Assembly: GCA_002687025.1 (NCBI GenBank)
Contig: NYZG01000221.1
Span: forward strand, 1 to 10,274
Length of the DNA stretch: 10,274 nucleotides
Reading direction: 5' to 3'
DNA from: Candidatus Poribacteria bacterium
GTDB taxonomy: Bacteria; Poribacteria; WGA-4E; GCA-2687025
A program made the translations under genes and the position numbers. This document shows, in pieces, positions 1 through 7,391 of this stretch (positions are counted from its first letter, which is position 1; every line of letters starts with the position of its first letter). The notes beneath the pieces are model-generated. The model saw nothing but the letters and a program-made list of their open reading frames with translations. It had not been told where the DNA came from and did no database searches.

Positions 1-552
1 GAGATCGCCACGGCCCAGGAGCAGAGGGCGCTGGACATCTGCGCCGATCTGGGCGCGCGTGACCTTGGTCGCGAGCCGGGCCAGAAGTGGTGGGACCATC
101 GCTACGACTTCTACTATCCGCCCAAGAACCTGAAGCTGCCCTGGATGTACGGCACTACCGAGACGGTGACCACCTTCGACAAGATCGAGGCGCTCTACCG
201 GGCGAAGAAGGCCGCCATCGAGGACAACTACGCCGACTGGGATGTGAGCTATATCGGCCACTTCTCGCATTGGTACCACTGGGGCGCGTCGCTCTACGAC
301 AGGTTCGTCGTCAAGGAGCCGCCCAAGGACGCGCAGGAGACCATCCGGCTGCACAACCGCATCTGGTCCAGCGCGGTCAAGGCATCGCTGGCCAACGGCG
401 GCATGATCAACGACCACCACGGCGTCGGGATCAAGCTCGGGCGCTTCACCCGCGAGCAGTACGGCACGGCATGGCCCCTGCTACAGAGCCTCAAGCGCAC
501 GATCGACCCCAACGGCATCATGAATCCCGGCAAGCTCGGGTTCGGCTACTAA
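1..552 (+). CDS. FAD-linked oxidase, C-terminal part (GlcD / alkyl-DHAP synthase type), 5' truncated
   Basis: The window opens inside this gene; 183 codons in frame 1 remain before the TAA at 550-552. The visible part matches the C-terminal substrate/cap domain of the FAD-linked oxidase family (glycolate oxidase GlcD, D-lactate dehydrogenase, alkyldihydroxyacetonephosphate synthase). It has a His-His-Gly-Val-Gly stretch near visible residues 139-143 and ends with LKRTIDPNGIMNPGKLGFGY, the usual closing signature (lK..lDP.gi.NPGKl). The FAD-binding PCMH domain must lie upstream of the window. Such enzymes oxidise 2-hydroxy acids or related substrates and pass electrons from FAD to a partner. 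The next gene, an Fe-S protein starting 14 or 23 bases later, is the natural electron acceptor, as GlcF is for GlcD. The aromatic-rich stretch at visible residues 29-48 (WWDHRYDFYYPP and on) may shape the substrate pocket. The substrate cannot be named from this fragment. Confidence 0.85.
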   Translation, partial: EIATAQEQRALDICADLGARDLGREPGQKWWDHRYDFYYPPKNLKLPWMYGTTETVTTFDKIEALYRAKKAAIEDNYADWDVSYIGHFSHWYHWGASLYDRFVVKEPPKDAQETIRLHNRIWSSAVKASLANGGMINDHHGVGIKLGRFTREQYGTAWPLLQSLKRTIDPNGIMNPGKLGFGY

Positions 553-555
553 GGC

Positions 556-559
556 GGAG
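556..559 (+). promoter_or_regulatory. Shine-Dalgarno GGAG that favours a TTG start at 567
   Basis: GGAG (within AAGGCGGAGC, 551-560) lies 7 bases before an in-frame TTG at 567 but 16 bases before the first ATG at 576. Every other complete gene start in the window has a purine-rich site 5-10 bases upstream, so TTG at 567 is the better-supported start. The difference is only three residues. Confidence 0.5.
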
Positions 560-566
560 CGACAGA

Positions 567-1670
567 TTGGACACCATGCGGGACATCACGCTCGCGAACG
601 ATACCGTCGACAACTGTCGGTATTGCCTCATGTGCCGCCACGTGTGCCCCGTTGGACACGTCACACGGCTCGAAACACTGACGCCCCACGGGTGGGGTCT
701 CACCATCGCCTCGCAGCGTCGCGGCATGGCCGAGTGGAACGAAGAGAACGCCGAAGTCATGTTCCAGTGCGCCGACTGCGGAACCTGCCGCGCGAATTGC
801 GTCACCGACCAGCCGTTCCCCGACACCATCGCCCGAGTGCGCGAGGAACTCGTCGGCCTCGACCTCGCCCCGAAGCGGGTCAGGGAGACGGCCGATCGGC
901 TGCGCAACTGGGGCAATCCGTACGAGGAGCGGGAACCGACCACTGGCGCCGGAAGCGGCGACACGGCACTGTTCGTCGGCGACGAGGCGGCGTACATCGG
1001 GTCGGACGGGCTCGCCGCGGCCAAGCGGCTTCTTACGGCCGCGGGCATCGACCCCGTCGCGGTGGGGCATGGGCGCAGCAACGGTTACCTGCCGAGCTCC
1101 CTCGGCTACGCCGACATCGCCGCCGACATCGCCAACGCCAACCTCGCGGAGGTCCGGGCGACCGGCGCCAAGCGCGTCATCGTGCTGTCTCCCGGCGATC
1201 ACTACGCCTTCACGACGCTCTACGCCGATCGGCTGGACATCGAGTGGCCCTCGGATGTCGAGGTGGTCGAGTTGGTGTCTGTCCTGGACAGCAGCGAGTC
1301 GGTGTCCTTCTCCGCTGAGAAGGACGCGCGGCCGTACGCTTACGTGGATCCGGCGCACTCCGTCCGGCTGCCCGAGCGGCACGAGACGCCGCGCGCGCTG
1401 GTTTCCCGCGTCATGGACGGCCCGGCGAGGGAGCTGTTCTGGCGCAAGGAGCGCGCGCATCCCGTGGGAAGCACGGCGCTGCAGTTCACCGACCCCGACC
1501 TCGCGAATCACCTCACCTGGGCGCGACTCGGAGATGCCAAGCAGGCGGGCGTGGGCGTCCTGGTCACCGAGGACGCCGGCACGCTGTCTCACCTTGGCGC
1601 GCACGCGTCGCGGTTCGGCATCGCAGTGCAGGGGCTCTACGAGCTGCTCGCGGATCGCCTCGACGGATAG
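567..1670 (+). CDS. GlcF/HdrD-like Fe-S protein with two [4Fe-4S] motifs and cysteine-less CCG domains
   Basis: 367 residues from TTG 567 (364 from ATG 576). The N-terminus is a two-cluster ferredoxin domain: CxxCxxCxxxCP at C17, C20, C23, C27, and CxxCxxCxxxC at C68, C71, C74, C78. After a GNPYEER linker, equivalent to the NP...R..W segment of HdrD/GlcF, the rest (about 130-367) has the layout of two CCG domains. The ligand cysteines are all replaced. ALFVGDEAAY (134-143) stands where families have vGC..sY. SPGDHY (208-213) stands for CP.CY. YVDPAH (259-264) stands for yHDPCH. PVGSTAL (299-305) stands for the CCG.GG segment, and VTEDAGT (333-339) for vt.CP.C. No cysteine occurs after C78. 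The paired FAD oxidase just upstream suggests it relays electrons from FAD through the two cubane clusters. The CCG part can hardly carry a metal cluster and may be structural or an interaction surface. No membrane segment or signal peptide is visible, so it is probably cytoplasmic. Confidence 0.85.
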   Translation: MDTMRDITLANDTVDNCRYCLMCRHVCPVGHVTRLETLTPHGWGLTIASQRRGMAEWNEENAEVMFQCADCGTCRANCVTDQPFPDTIARVREELVGLDLAPKRVRETADRLRNWGNPYEEREPTTGAGSGDTALFVGDEAAYIGSDGLAAAKRLLTAAGIDPVAVGHGRSNGYLPSSLGYADIAADIANANLAEVRATGAKRVIVLSPGDHYAFTTLYADRLDIEWPSDVEVVELVSVLDSSESVSFSAEKDARPYAYVDPAHSVRLPERHETPRALVSRVMDGPARELFWRKERAHPVGSTALQFTDPDLANHLTWARLGDAKQAGVGVLVTEDAGTLSHLGAHASRFGIAVQGLYELLADRLDG

Positions 1671-1675
1671 CTGCC

Positions 1676-1699
1676 GGGCCGTGGAAGGCTGCGCGGCCC
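1676..1699 (+). terminator. Weak hairpin after the Fe-S gene
   Basis: GGGCCG (1676-1681) pairs with CGGCCC (1694-1699). A T.G and a G-C pair extend it to about 8 bp with an 8-base loop, six bases past the stop codon. No T tract follows, so intrinsic termination is doubtful. It could simply be a 3' structure. Confidence 0.25.
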
Positions 1700-1737
1700 A
1701 GCGCCGCGCTGATGGGACGGACAGGGACCCGCGACAA

Positions 1738-1758
1738 CGCCCGTCGCCCGTCGCCCGT
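1738..1758. repeat. Three tandem copies of CGCCCGT
   Basis: Perfect 7-bp tandem repeat CGCCCGT at 1738-1744, 1745-1751 and 1752-1758, about 40 bases upstream of the GTG start at 1800. It could be replication slippage in GC-rich DNA or a multimeric protein-binding site. The sequence alone does not decide. Confidence 0.6.
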
Positions 1759-1785
1759 TGGCGAACTCTCGGCGCCATCCTCGCC

Positions 1786-1793
1786 AGGAGGGG
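1786..1793 (+). promoter_or_regulatory. Strong Shine-Dalgarno AGGAGGGG fixing a GTG start at 1800
   Basis: AGGAGGGG ends 6 bases before GTG 1800. This is the best ribosome-binding site in the window. It rules against the longer upstream reading (TTG at 1758) and places a signal peptide at the protein N-terminus. Confidence 0.8.
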
Positions 1794-1799
1794 TCGACC

Positions 1800-4700
1800 G
1801 TGTTCGAGGCATCGCGTGCGACACGCAAGGCCGTCTGCCGCCGCCTTCCTCGTCGGCGCAGCGGCCCCGCACGGGCTCGATGGCCCGCGTCCGCTGCGCC
1901 GCTGATCGCCCTGACGCTGTTGGTGTGCGGCTCCGTCTCGGCGCTTCCTGACCCGGCTATCACGCTCTCTGTCGGGCGTGTCGCCGCAATCCGGTTCACA
2001 CCGAACGGGGACCTTCTCGCCGTGGGGACGCTCATCTACGGCGGCCTGTGGTCGGTGGATTCGCGCAGTCAGACGCTACAGGAGGGTACCCCGGGCGAGC
2101 TCGTGATCCCTTTCCGCGACTTTGGCTGGGTGAAAGCCGCCGCGCTCTCCCCCGACGGCGAGACGCTCGCCAGCAGCGTCGACTTCCGAGACCACGTCGT
2201 CCTGTACGACGTCCCTTCCAGGCGAGAGCTCGCGATCCTGCCGGGAGATGGGCACTTCCTCGCCTTCTCGCCCGACGGGCGGATGTTGGCGGCCACGGGC
2301 GGGGATGGAACCGTGACGCTCTGGGATGTCGAAGCACGCGAGGAAATCGCGCGCCTGGACGTAGGCCGGTCGCCCACGGACGTTGCGTTCCTCCCCGAAG
2401 GCCCGGCGCTCGCGATCGGGAGCTGGGACGGAGCCGTGACGATATGGGACATCGGCGCCCGGCGAGAGATCGCGCGACTTGTCACTGGGTTCGCTGTCGA
2501 GGCCATCGCGCCATCACCCGACGGGTACAGACTGGCAGCCGCCGGTCGCGATGGCGAAGTCCAGCTGTGGGATCTGACGACGCGTCAGGAAATCACAACG
2601 CAGCATGAACACGCGAGTGGCGGCATGGCCCTGGCGTTCTCACCCGACGGCGCCACGTTGGCAAGTGGCAGTTCGGACAGGACCGTGCGGATATGGGATG
2701 GCTACTCGGGCGCGCATATCACGGCGCTCTATGGACATGCCGCCCGCGTCCAAATGGTCGCGTTTTCGCCGGACGGCGAGACGCTGGTGAGTGGGGGTTG
2801 GGACGGCAGAATACAGCGGTGGAGTGGCCCCGCGTGGCGCGCGGATGGCGAGACGCATCCTCCCGATCGCGAGCCGACCGCAGCGATCGACCCGGGGATC
2901 AACGGCGTGCTCTACAACTGCGCGTTCCCAAACACTCCCGAGGTCGACGGAGCCCTCAACGAAGCCGTGTGGGACAACGCGCCATGGCACTTCGTAGATC
3001 ACACCCGCACCGCCGACGTGTACGGCCGCCCGGGCGCGGACCCTCACGGGCCCGCGGACGACAGCGACGGGTCGTACGAGTTCGCGGTGGTCGCGGACAT
3101 GGAAGCCCTGTACGTGGCGCTGCGCGTAACCGACGACATCCTTATCCCGCGCCCTCTCGGATTCGAGTGGTACGGGCCCGACGGGTGTCTCCCCGGCTCG
3201 ACCGTAGGCATCGCGGAGCTCCCCGTGACGGCGGCTGCCGGGCCGAAAGCGTTCCCACTGTCGTCGGCGTACCGCGCCCACCACGACTCCATCTGGATCG
3301 ACCTGCTTCCGGTGGATGGGCGCGCGTCGTTCATCCCGCAGGCGTGCGCTGGACCGATCAGGCTGGATCTGCGCAGCGATGAGGCGGGATGCGCGGCGAC
3401 CGAGGAGGCGACCGATGAGGCGACCTCGGCGATCGTCGCGGGCAGGCCACGCGCGTCGCGCGTCGTGCTCACCCGCACCGACCACGGGTACGACATCGAG
3501 GCGGCGATTCCGTTCAGCGGCGCTTGGCCGTGGGATATCGTCCCGGCGGACGGCCTCGTCGTCGCGTTCAACATCGGGGTAGTCGATGCCGACGCGGTTG
3601 GGCCGCCTGTCGAGGACACGGCGCCGAACGCACCATTCGACCCGCTAGAGTTGAACGCCCTGGAGCGTGCCCTCGGCGGCGGGTACTACACCATCGGGCC
3701 GACCGTCGGGCCGTTCGCCGGCGAGGATGTGGCGTCCCTGCTCTGGGGGTGGATGGGCGGAGCGTGGGGTCCCGGCGTGTTCGTGGGGGACTTGCGATTC
3801 GTCAGGGCGGACATCACGCGGACGAGACCGGAGCCCGCGCCGGGCGCGACTCTCGGCCTCCCGGCCGGCCTGAGCCTGATGCACGTGCCCGCGCTGGTCG
3901 AGGGGGTCTCCTCGGCCAAGGATCTGTACGAAGCGCTAGGAGGCGCCGACGATGTCAGCGCGCTGCTGGCGCCCGATGCCGCAGGGCGCTACGTCGCGTA
4001 CGCGGCCGGCGTCGAGAGCGCGAGTCGGGCGAACTTCCCCTTAGGGCCGCACTCGGGCGTCCTCGCTCTCATGAAACGCGCGAAGGTCGTGTCCTTCGAG
4101 GGCGCGGCATTGCCGCCCGTCGTTCGGCTGCATCGCGGCTTCAACCAGATCGGCATCCCGCGGCGGGGAACTGTGTCTCGCATCGGCGATGTGTACGACC
4201 TGTCCCCGGCGATACAGCGCATCCTCCGGCACGCCGACGGGGAGTTCGTCGCCGTCGTCTCCGATGCGACCGACGCGGACATCGTCGCCGGGGCCGGTTA
4301 CATCGTCCTGGCGAGCGAGGACGCGACCCTCGATCTCGGGGGCGAGCCGTGGCGGGTCGAGCGGGCGCCGCTCGCCGCACCACGGCTTCGCGCGGCGCCG
4401 ACGGTTGACGGCGGGTCGGTGATGGTGGCGCTTGGGCGCGTGATGACGCGGCCCGGAGCCGCCTCCGCAGACGGGTTGTCCGTGCGCGTGACGGATGTCG
4501 TCAGCGGAGTTTCCGTCGAGGACATCGTCGGCGCCACGGCCGGCAGCGGCCGGTTCCAGGCTGCGTTCCTGGACGTGGATCGACGCTTCGTCGCGGGTGA
4601 TGCGCTCGAAGTGGCGTTCTCGGGCGGCCGCGGCGCACATCGTGACATCCCACCACAGCGGCTGACGTTGACCGAGGAGCACGTCCGCCACGGCGTGGTT

Positions 4701-5039
4701 TCGCTCCGCGTGTCGGGCGACGGGGCCTTCGTGTCCTCGGCGCCGGAGCGCACGGCGCTGCTGGCGAACTACCCCAACCCATTCAACCCGGAGACGTGGA
4801 TTCCCTTCGACCTGTCCAACCCGACCGACGTAACGGTCACCATATACGGCCCCGGAGGGACGGCTGTCCGACGGCTGTACCTGGGGTACCGAGCCGCGGG
4901 GGCGTATCGCACGCGGGACCTCGCGGCCTACTGGGACGGCCGGAACGACCGGGGAGAAGGCGTCGCCGGGGGCACGTACTTCGCGGAGCTAAGGGCGGGC
5001 TCCTGGCGGGAGATGCAACGGCTGGTCGTGCAGAAGTAG
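1800..5039 (+). CDS. Exported WD40 / CBM9-like multidomain protein with poribacterial-type C-terminal sorting module
   Basis: 1079 residues from GTG 1800. A very arginine-rich n-region leads into a hydrophobic core (about 33-44) and likely cleavage after SVSA (A48). Residues about 58-343 form seven WD40 blades, each with an SPDG-like turn and an LWD-type end (for example LAFSPDG, TVTLWD, AVTIWD, VRIWD). That is enough for one closed propeller. Residues about 370-670 begin with PEVDGALNEAVWDNAP (from P380), the opening signature of CBM9-like carbohydrate-binding domains. From 687, LPAGLSLMHVP and later GFNQIGIP (about 781-787) look like two copies of a GWNLIS-type region common in such proteins. 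An Ig-like stretch precedes the C-terminal FlgD/T9SS-like module: NYPNPFNP (990-997), GYRAAGAYRTRD, YWDGRNDRGEG, with REMQRLVVQK at the end. It is probably cell-surface or secreted, possibly binding glycans; no catalytic residues are recognised. It appears to be its own transcription unit. Confidence 0.9.
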   Translation: MFEASRATRKAVCRRLPRRRSGPARARWPASAAPLIALTLLVCGSVSALPDPAITLSVGRVAAIRFTPNGDLLAVGTLIYGGLWSVDSRSQTLQEGTPGELVIPFRDFGWVKAAALSPDGETLASSVDFRDHVVLYDVPSRRELAILPGDGHFLAFSPDGRMLAATGGDGTVTLWDVEAREEIARLDVGRSPTDVAFLPEGPALAIGSWDGAVTIWDIGARREIARLVTGFAVEAIAPSPDGYRLAAAGRDGEVQLWDLTTRQEITTQHEHASGGMALAFSPDGATLASGSSDRTVRIWDGYSGAHITALYGHAARVQMVAFSPDGETLVSGGWDGRIQRWSGPAWRADGETHPPDREPTAAIDPGINGVLYNCAFPNTPEVDGALNEAVWDNAPWHFVDHTRTADVYGRPGADPHGPADDSDGSYEFAVVADMEALYVALRVTDDILIPRPLGFEWYGPDGCLPGSTVGIAELPVTAAAGPKAFPLSSAYRAHHDSIWIDLLPVDGRASFIPQACAGPIRLDLRSDEAGCAATEEATDEATSAIVAGRPRASRVVLTRTDHGYDIEAAIPFSGAWPWDIVPADGLVVAFNIGVVDADAVGPPVEDTAPNAPFDPLELNALERALGGGYYTIGPTVGPFAGEDVASLLWGWMGGAWGPGVFVGDLRFVRADITRTRPEPAPGATLGLPAGLSLMHVPALVEGVSSAKDLYEALGGADDVSALLAPDAAGRYVAYAAGVESASRANFPLGPHSGVLALMKRAKVVSFEGAALPPVVRLHRGFNQIGIPRRGTVSRIGDVYDLSPAIQRILRHADGEFVAVVSDATDADIVAGAGYIVLASEDATLDLGGEPWRVERAPLAAPRLRAAPTVDGGSVMVALGRVMTRPGAASADGLSVRVTDVVSGVSVEDIVGATAGSGRFQAAFLDVDRRFVAGDALEVAFSGGRGAHRDIPPQRLTLTEEHVRHGVVSLRVSGDGAFVSSAPERTALLANYPNPFNPETWIPFDLSNPTDVTVTIYGPGGTAVRRLYLGYRAAGAYRTRDLAAYWDGRNDRGEGVAGGTYFAELRAGSWREMQRLVVQK
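3395..3425. repeat. 12-bp period in-frame tandem repeat inside the CBM9-like domain
   Basis: GGCGACC recurs at 3395, 3407 and 3419 with a 12-bp period (GGCGACCGAGGA / GGCGACCGATGA / GGCGACC). It encodes the acidic loop ATEEATDEATS at residues 533-543. Being a multiple of three, copy-number change would keep the frame. It sits in what looks like a surface loop of the domain. Confidence 0.6.
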
Positions 5040-5056
5040 CGGCGGCGAGAAACGCG

Positions 5057-5075
5057 GTCGCACGAGCCTTGCGAC
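5057..5075 (+). terminator. Short hairpin after the WD40 gene
   Basis: GTCGCA (5057-5062) pairs perfectly with TGCGAC (5070-5075) around a 7-base loop, 17 bases past the stop codon. The stem is short and has no T tract, so this is at most a weak terminator. Confidence 0.2.
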
Positions 5076-5089
5076 GACGCGGAAACGGC

Positions 5090-5118
5090 TTCCCCCAGGC
5101 CGGGCAGACGGTTACGAT
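5090..5118 (+). promoter_or_regulatory. Weak sigma-70-like promoter candidate before the UPF0261 gene
   Basis: TTCCCC (5090-5095) and TACGAT (5113-5118) are separated by 17 bases and lie about 70 bases before the start at 5190. Matches to consensus are 3/6 and 4/6. Some promoter is expected here because the 150-base gap separates unrelated genes, but this particular one is only a candidate. Confidence 0.2.
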
Positions 5119-5189
5119 AGAGGTTGCACGCGCGCCGCCACCATGAAGACGAACCCAAGCGCCGTCCGTCGATAGGGAACCGACCGCTC

Positions 5190-6416
5190 ATGCGTAAGCA
5201 CGTTGCCATCATCGGCACGTTGGACACCAAGGGCCCCGAGATCGCCTATCTCCGCGACCGCCTCCAGGCGCTCGGCCTGGAGACGACCGTCATCGACTCA
5301 GGCATACTCGGCGAGCCGTTGGACATCGTGCCGGATTACGACCACGGCGAAGTCGCCAAGTACGCCGGCACGACGATCGAGGCGGTGCAGAACGCCGGAA
5401 GCCGCGGCAAGGCCGTCGCGCAGATGAAGCCGGCGCTACAGAACCTCGTTCTCGACCTCTACAGGCGCGACAAGCTGCACGCCATCGTGAGCATGGGAGG
5501 CGCGGAGGGAGCCGTCATGGGCGCGGGAGCCATGATGGGTCTGCCCACGGGCGTCCCGAAGGTCGTCGTGTCGCCCATCGCGTCGGGCAAGCACTACTTC
5601 GACCCGTTTGTCGGCACGCGCGACATCATGACCGTCCACTCGATCGTCGACATCCTCGGACTGAACCCCATCGCGTGCACCATCTTCGACAACGTCGCCG
5701 GCGCCATCGCCGGTATGCTTGAGCACGGCCACGAGTTGCCGGAAGCCGACGGCTCCGAGCAGTTCGTCGCAATCACGATGCTCGGCAACACGACGACATC
5801 GATCATGGCGACCAAGGAGCGCCTGGCGGAGCACGGCTACGAGTCGGTCATCTTCCATGCGAACGGCGTCGGCGGCCCGGCGATGGAGGAGTTGGCGGAG
5901 GCCGGGCAGTTCGTCGGCGTCATCGACTTCACTACGGACGAGGTGTACGACCCGATGGTCGGCGGCATCCACGACGGCGGCCCCGACAGGCTGAAGCGCG
6001 TCGGCCGCGCGGGCGTCCCGCAGGTCGTCGTGCCGGGGTGCATCGACTTCGCCGTCTTCGCCACCGGGACGGTCCCGGAGCCGCTGCAAGGGCGTCCTGT
6101 ATACGACCACAACCCTGAGTACACGCTGGTACGCACATCGCGCGAGGAGATGCTACAACTAGGGGACATCTTCGCCGAACGGTTGAACGAGGCGAAGGCA
6201 AAGGTCGTTATCGCCGTGCCGACGGAGGGTCTGTCCATCCCGGCGACACCCGACGGCCCGTTCTGGGACCAGGAAGCGGACGCGGCGTTCCTCGCGCGGC
6301 TGCGTGAGGGATTGCGAGACGATATCGAAGTGCACACGTACGAGCGGCACGTGAATTCACCCGAGTTCGGCGTCGACGTGGCCGAGCTGTTCCTGCAAAT
6401 GATGGCAGGGCTGTAA
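5190..6416 (+). CDS. UPF0261 / Tm-1-like ATP-binding domain protein
   Basis: 408 residues from ATG 5190, preceded by GGGAA ten bases upstream. The length (about 400) and start (MRKHVAIIGTLDTKGPEIAYLRD-like) fit the UPF0261/Tm-1-like family. Further family features in order are: a glycine-rich GGAEGA (103-108), where I recall GGSGGT as usual; GLPTGVPKVVVSPIASG (the SPIASG part at 128-133); NVAGAIAGM; FHANGVGG (222-229); VPGCIDF; DHNPEYTLVRTSREE; and VNSPEFG near the C-terminus. The plant member Tm-1 binds ATP and inhibits tobamovirus replication. The bacterial reaction is, to my knowledge, not settled. No signal peptide is visible, so it should be cytoplasmic. Only 14 bases separate it from the creatininase-family gene, so the two are very likely co-transcribed and may act on the same compound. 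Confidence 0.9.
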   Translation: MRKHVAIIGTLDTKGPEIAYLRDRLQALGLETTVIDSGILGEPLDIVPDYDHGEVAKYAGTTIEAVQNAGSRGKAVAQMKPALQNLVLDLYRRDKLHAIVSMGGAEGAVMGAGAMMGLPTGVPKVVVSPIASGKHYFDPFVGTRDIMTVHSIVDILGLNPIACTIFDNVAGAIAGMLEHGHELPEADGSEQFVAITMLGNTTTSIMATKERLAEHGYESVIFHANGVGGPAMEELAEAGQFVGVIDFTTDEVYDPMVGGIHDGGPDRLKRVGRAGVPQVVVPGCIDFAVFATGTVPEPLQGRPVYDHNPEYTLVRTSREEMLQLGDIFAERLNEAKAKVVIAVPTEGLSIPATPDGPFWDQEADAAFLARLREGLRDDIEVHTYERHVNSPEFGVDVAELFLQMMAGL

Positions 6417-6430
6417 GAAGGGAAAGCGCC

Positions 6431-7309
6431 ATGAGCGACGCGGAGTTCAGAGCACAGTTCCGATCCTGGGACCTATCCAACCTGACGATCACCGACGTAG
6501 AGAACTACCTGAAGGTCAAGGACACCATCCTGGTCCCCATGGCCAGCTTCGAGCAGCACGGCCCGCACCTCCCGCTGTGGACCGACAGTTTGACCGCCGA
6601 GACGATCGCCCAGCGCGTCGGAGATCAGATCGGCGTCATCTACTCCCCGGTCGTTTGGATGGGCTACTCGCCGCAGCACATGCACGAGCCCGGCAACGGA
6701 CGCGGCACGATAACCGTCCGAAGCAGCACGCTGCTGAACCTCATCAACGACGTCGGCCGCAGCCTGATCCACCACGGCTTCAACCGCATCATCTTCATCA
6801 ACGGCCACGGCTCGAACATCAAGATCATCGATCCCGTGCTGCGCAAGCTGCGTTACGAGACGGGCGCGCTCATCTCGTTCGTGAAGCCGTACATGGAGAA
6901 CTACGTCGGCCTCATGGAGGGGTTGATGGAGAACCCCATCGAGGAAACCCCCGGCTGGCACGCCAGCGAGCTGGAGACCTCGCAGGATCTCGCGGGCATG
7001 GAGGAGTATGTGCGTATGGACCGCGCGGAGTTCACCAAGGCGCACATCCCGGACTTCCTGCCCAGGTCGTTCGAGAAGAAGGACGGCATGCCCGACGTCG
7101 AGTTCGAGGGGTACAAGTACTTCACCTTCCCGATGGACCACCACGAGTTCATCGAGAGCGGCGTTATCGGCAACCCGCTACGCGCGACGAAGGAGAAGGG
7201 CGAAGAGGCGTTCCGCCGCTACTCCGAACACGTGGCGCGGGGCGTCCTGGAACTCGAGAAGGTCGAGGTCAACGTCCACACGCGAGAGTTCGTGGATCGT
7301 GTCCTCTAG
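6431..7309 (+). CDS. Creatininase-family amidohydrolase
   Basis: 292 residues from ATG 6431, behind the purine-rich site AAGAAGGGAAAG (6417-6428). Family signatures are clear: SFEQHGPHLPLWTD carries the metal ligands E41, H43 and D52; NGHGSN (124-129) supplies H126; and HASELETS (177-184) supplies a further acidic residue. True creatininase has a glutamate two residues after the NGH histidine; here that position is serine (S128), as in many family members where it is not acidic. So this is unlikely to be creatininase itself. The fold hydrolyses cyclic or linear C-N amide bonds using two divalent metals. Other members include MftE-type peptidases and formylamide hydrolases. It is cytoplasmic by lack of a signal sequence. 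It is the second gene after the UPF0261 gene and is followed 15 bases later by a strong hairpin, so it is probably the last gene of the unit. The substrate is unknown. Confidence 0.9.
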   Translation: MSDAEFRAQFRSWDLSNLTITDVENYLKVKDTILVPMASFEQHGPHLPLWTDSLTAETIAQRVGDQIGVIYSPVVWMGYSPQHMHEPGNGRGTITVRSSTLLNLINDVGRSLIHHGFNRIIFINGHGSNIKIIDPVLRKLRYETGALISFVKPYMENYVGLMEGLMENPIEETPGWHASELETSQDLAGMEEYVRMDRAEFTKAHIPDFLPRSFEKKDGMPDVEFEGYKYFTFPMDHHEFIESGVIGNPLRATKEKGEEAFRRYSEHVARGVLELEKVEVNVHTREFVDRVL

Positions 7310-7324
7310 ATCGTCTCGTCACGT

Positions 7325-7372
7325 GGCGTGCCCTGCGCTCGTGCGGGGCACGCCTCCGCTCTTCTCCCCTTT
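7325..7372 (+). terminator. Intrinsic terminator of the UPF0261-creatininase operon
   Basis: GGCGTGCCC (7325-7333) pairs perfectly with GGGCACGCC (7346-7354). Three inner pairs (T.G, G-C, C-G) extend the stem to 12 bp around the 6-base loop GCTCGT. A pyrimidine-rich run (TCCGCTCTTCTCCCCTTT, 7355-7372) follows. It is not a pure T tract, but the stem is the strongest in the window and sits 15 bases past the stop codon. Confidence 0.65.
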
Positions 7373-7391
7373 GGCATGGCGGCTCCATGCC
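7373..7391. other. Second hairpin directly behind the terminator
   Basis: GGCATGG (7373-7379) and CCATGCC (7385-7391) are a perfect inverted repeat with a 5-base spacer. It abuts the pyrimidine run of the preceding hairpin, so it may reinforce termination or protect the 3' end. Confidence 0.4.

Noticed and set aside
87..566. Upstream extension of the Fe-S gene frame to 87
   Set aside because: It overlaps the conserved C-terminus of the FAD oxidase in another frame. The upstream translation is low-complexity Arg/Gln/His-rich and lacks family similarity.
1840..1935. Lipobox at Cys43 of the WD40 protein
   Set aside because: The residue before the cysteine is Val, not Gly/Ala/Ser, and a better signal peptidase I site (SVSA) follows.
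5143..5175. Ten-codon open frame (MKTNPSAVRR) ahead of the UPF0261 start, possible leader peptide
   Set aside because: No properly spaced ribosome-binding site and no amino-acid run suggesting attenuation. A frame this short is expected by chance.
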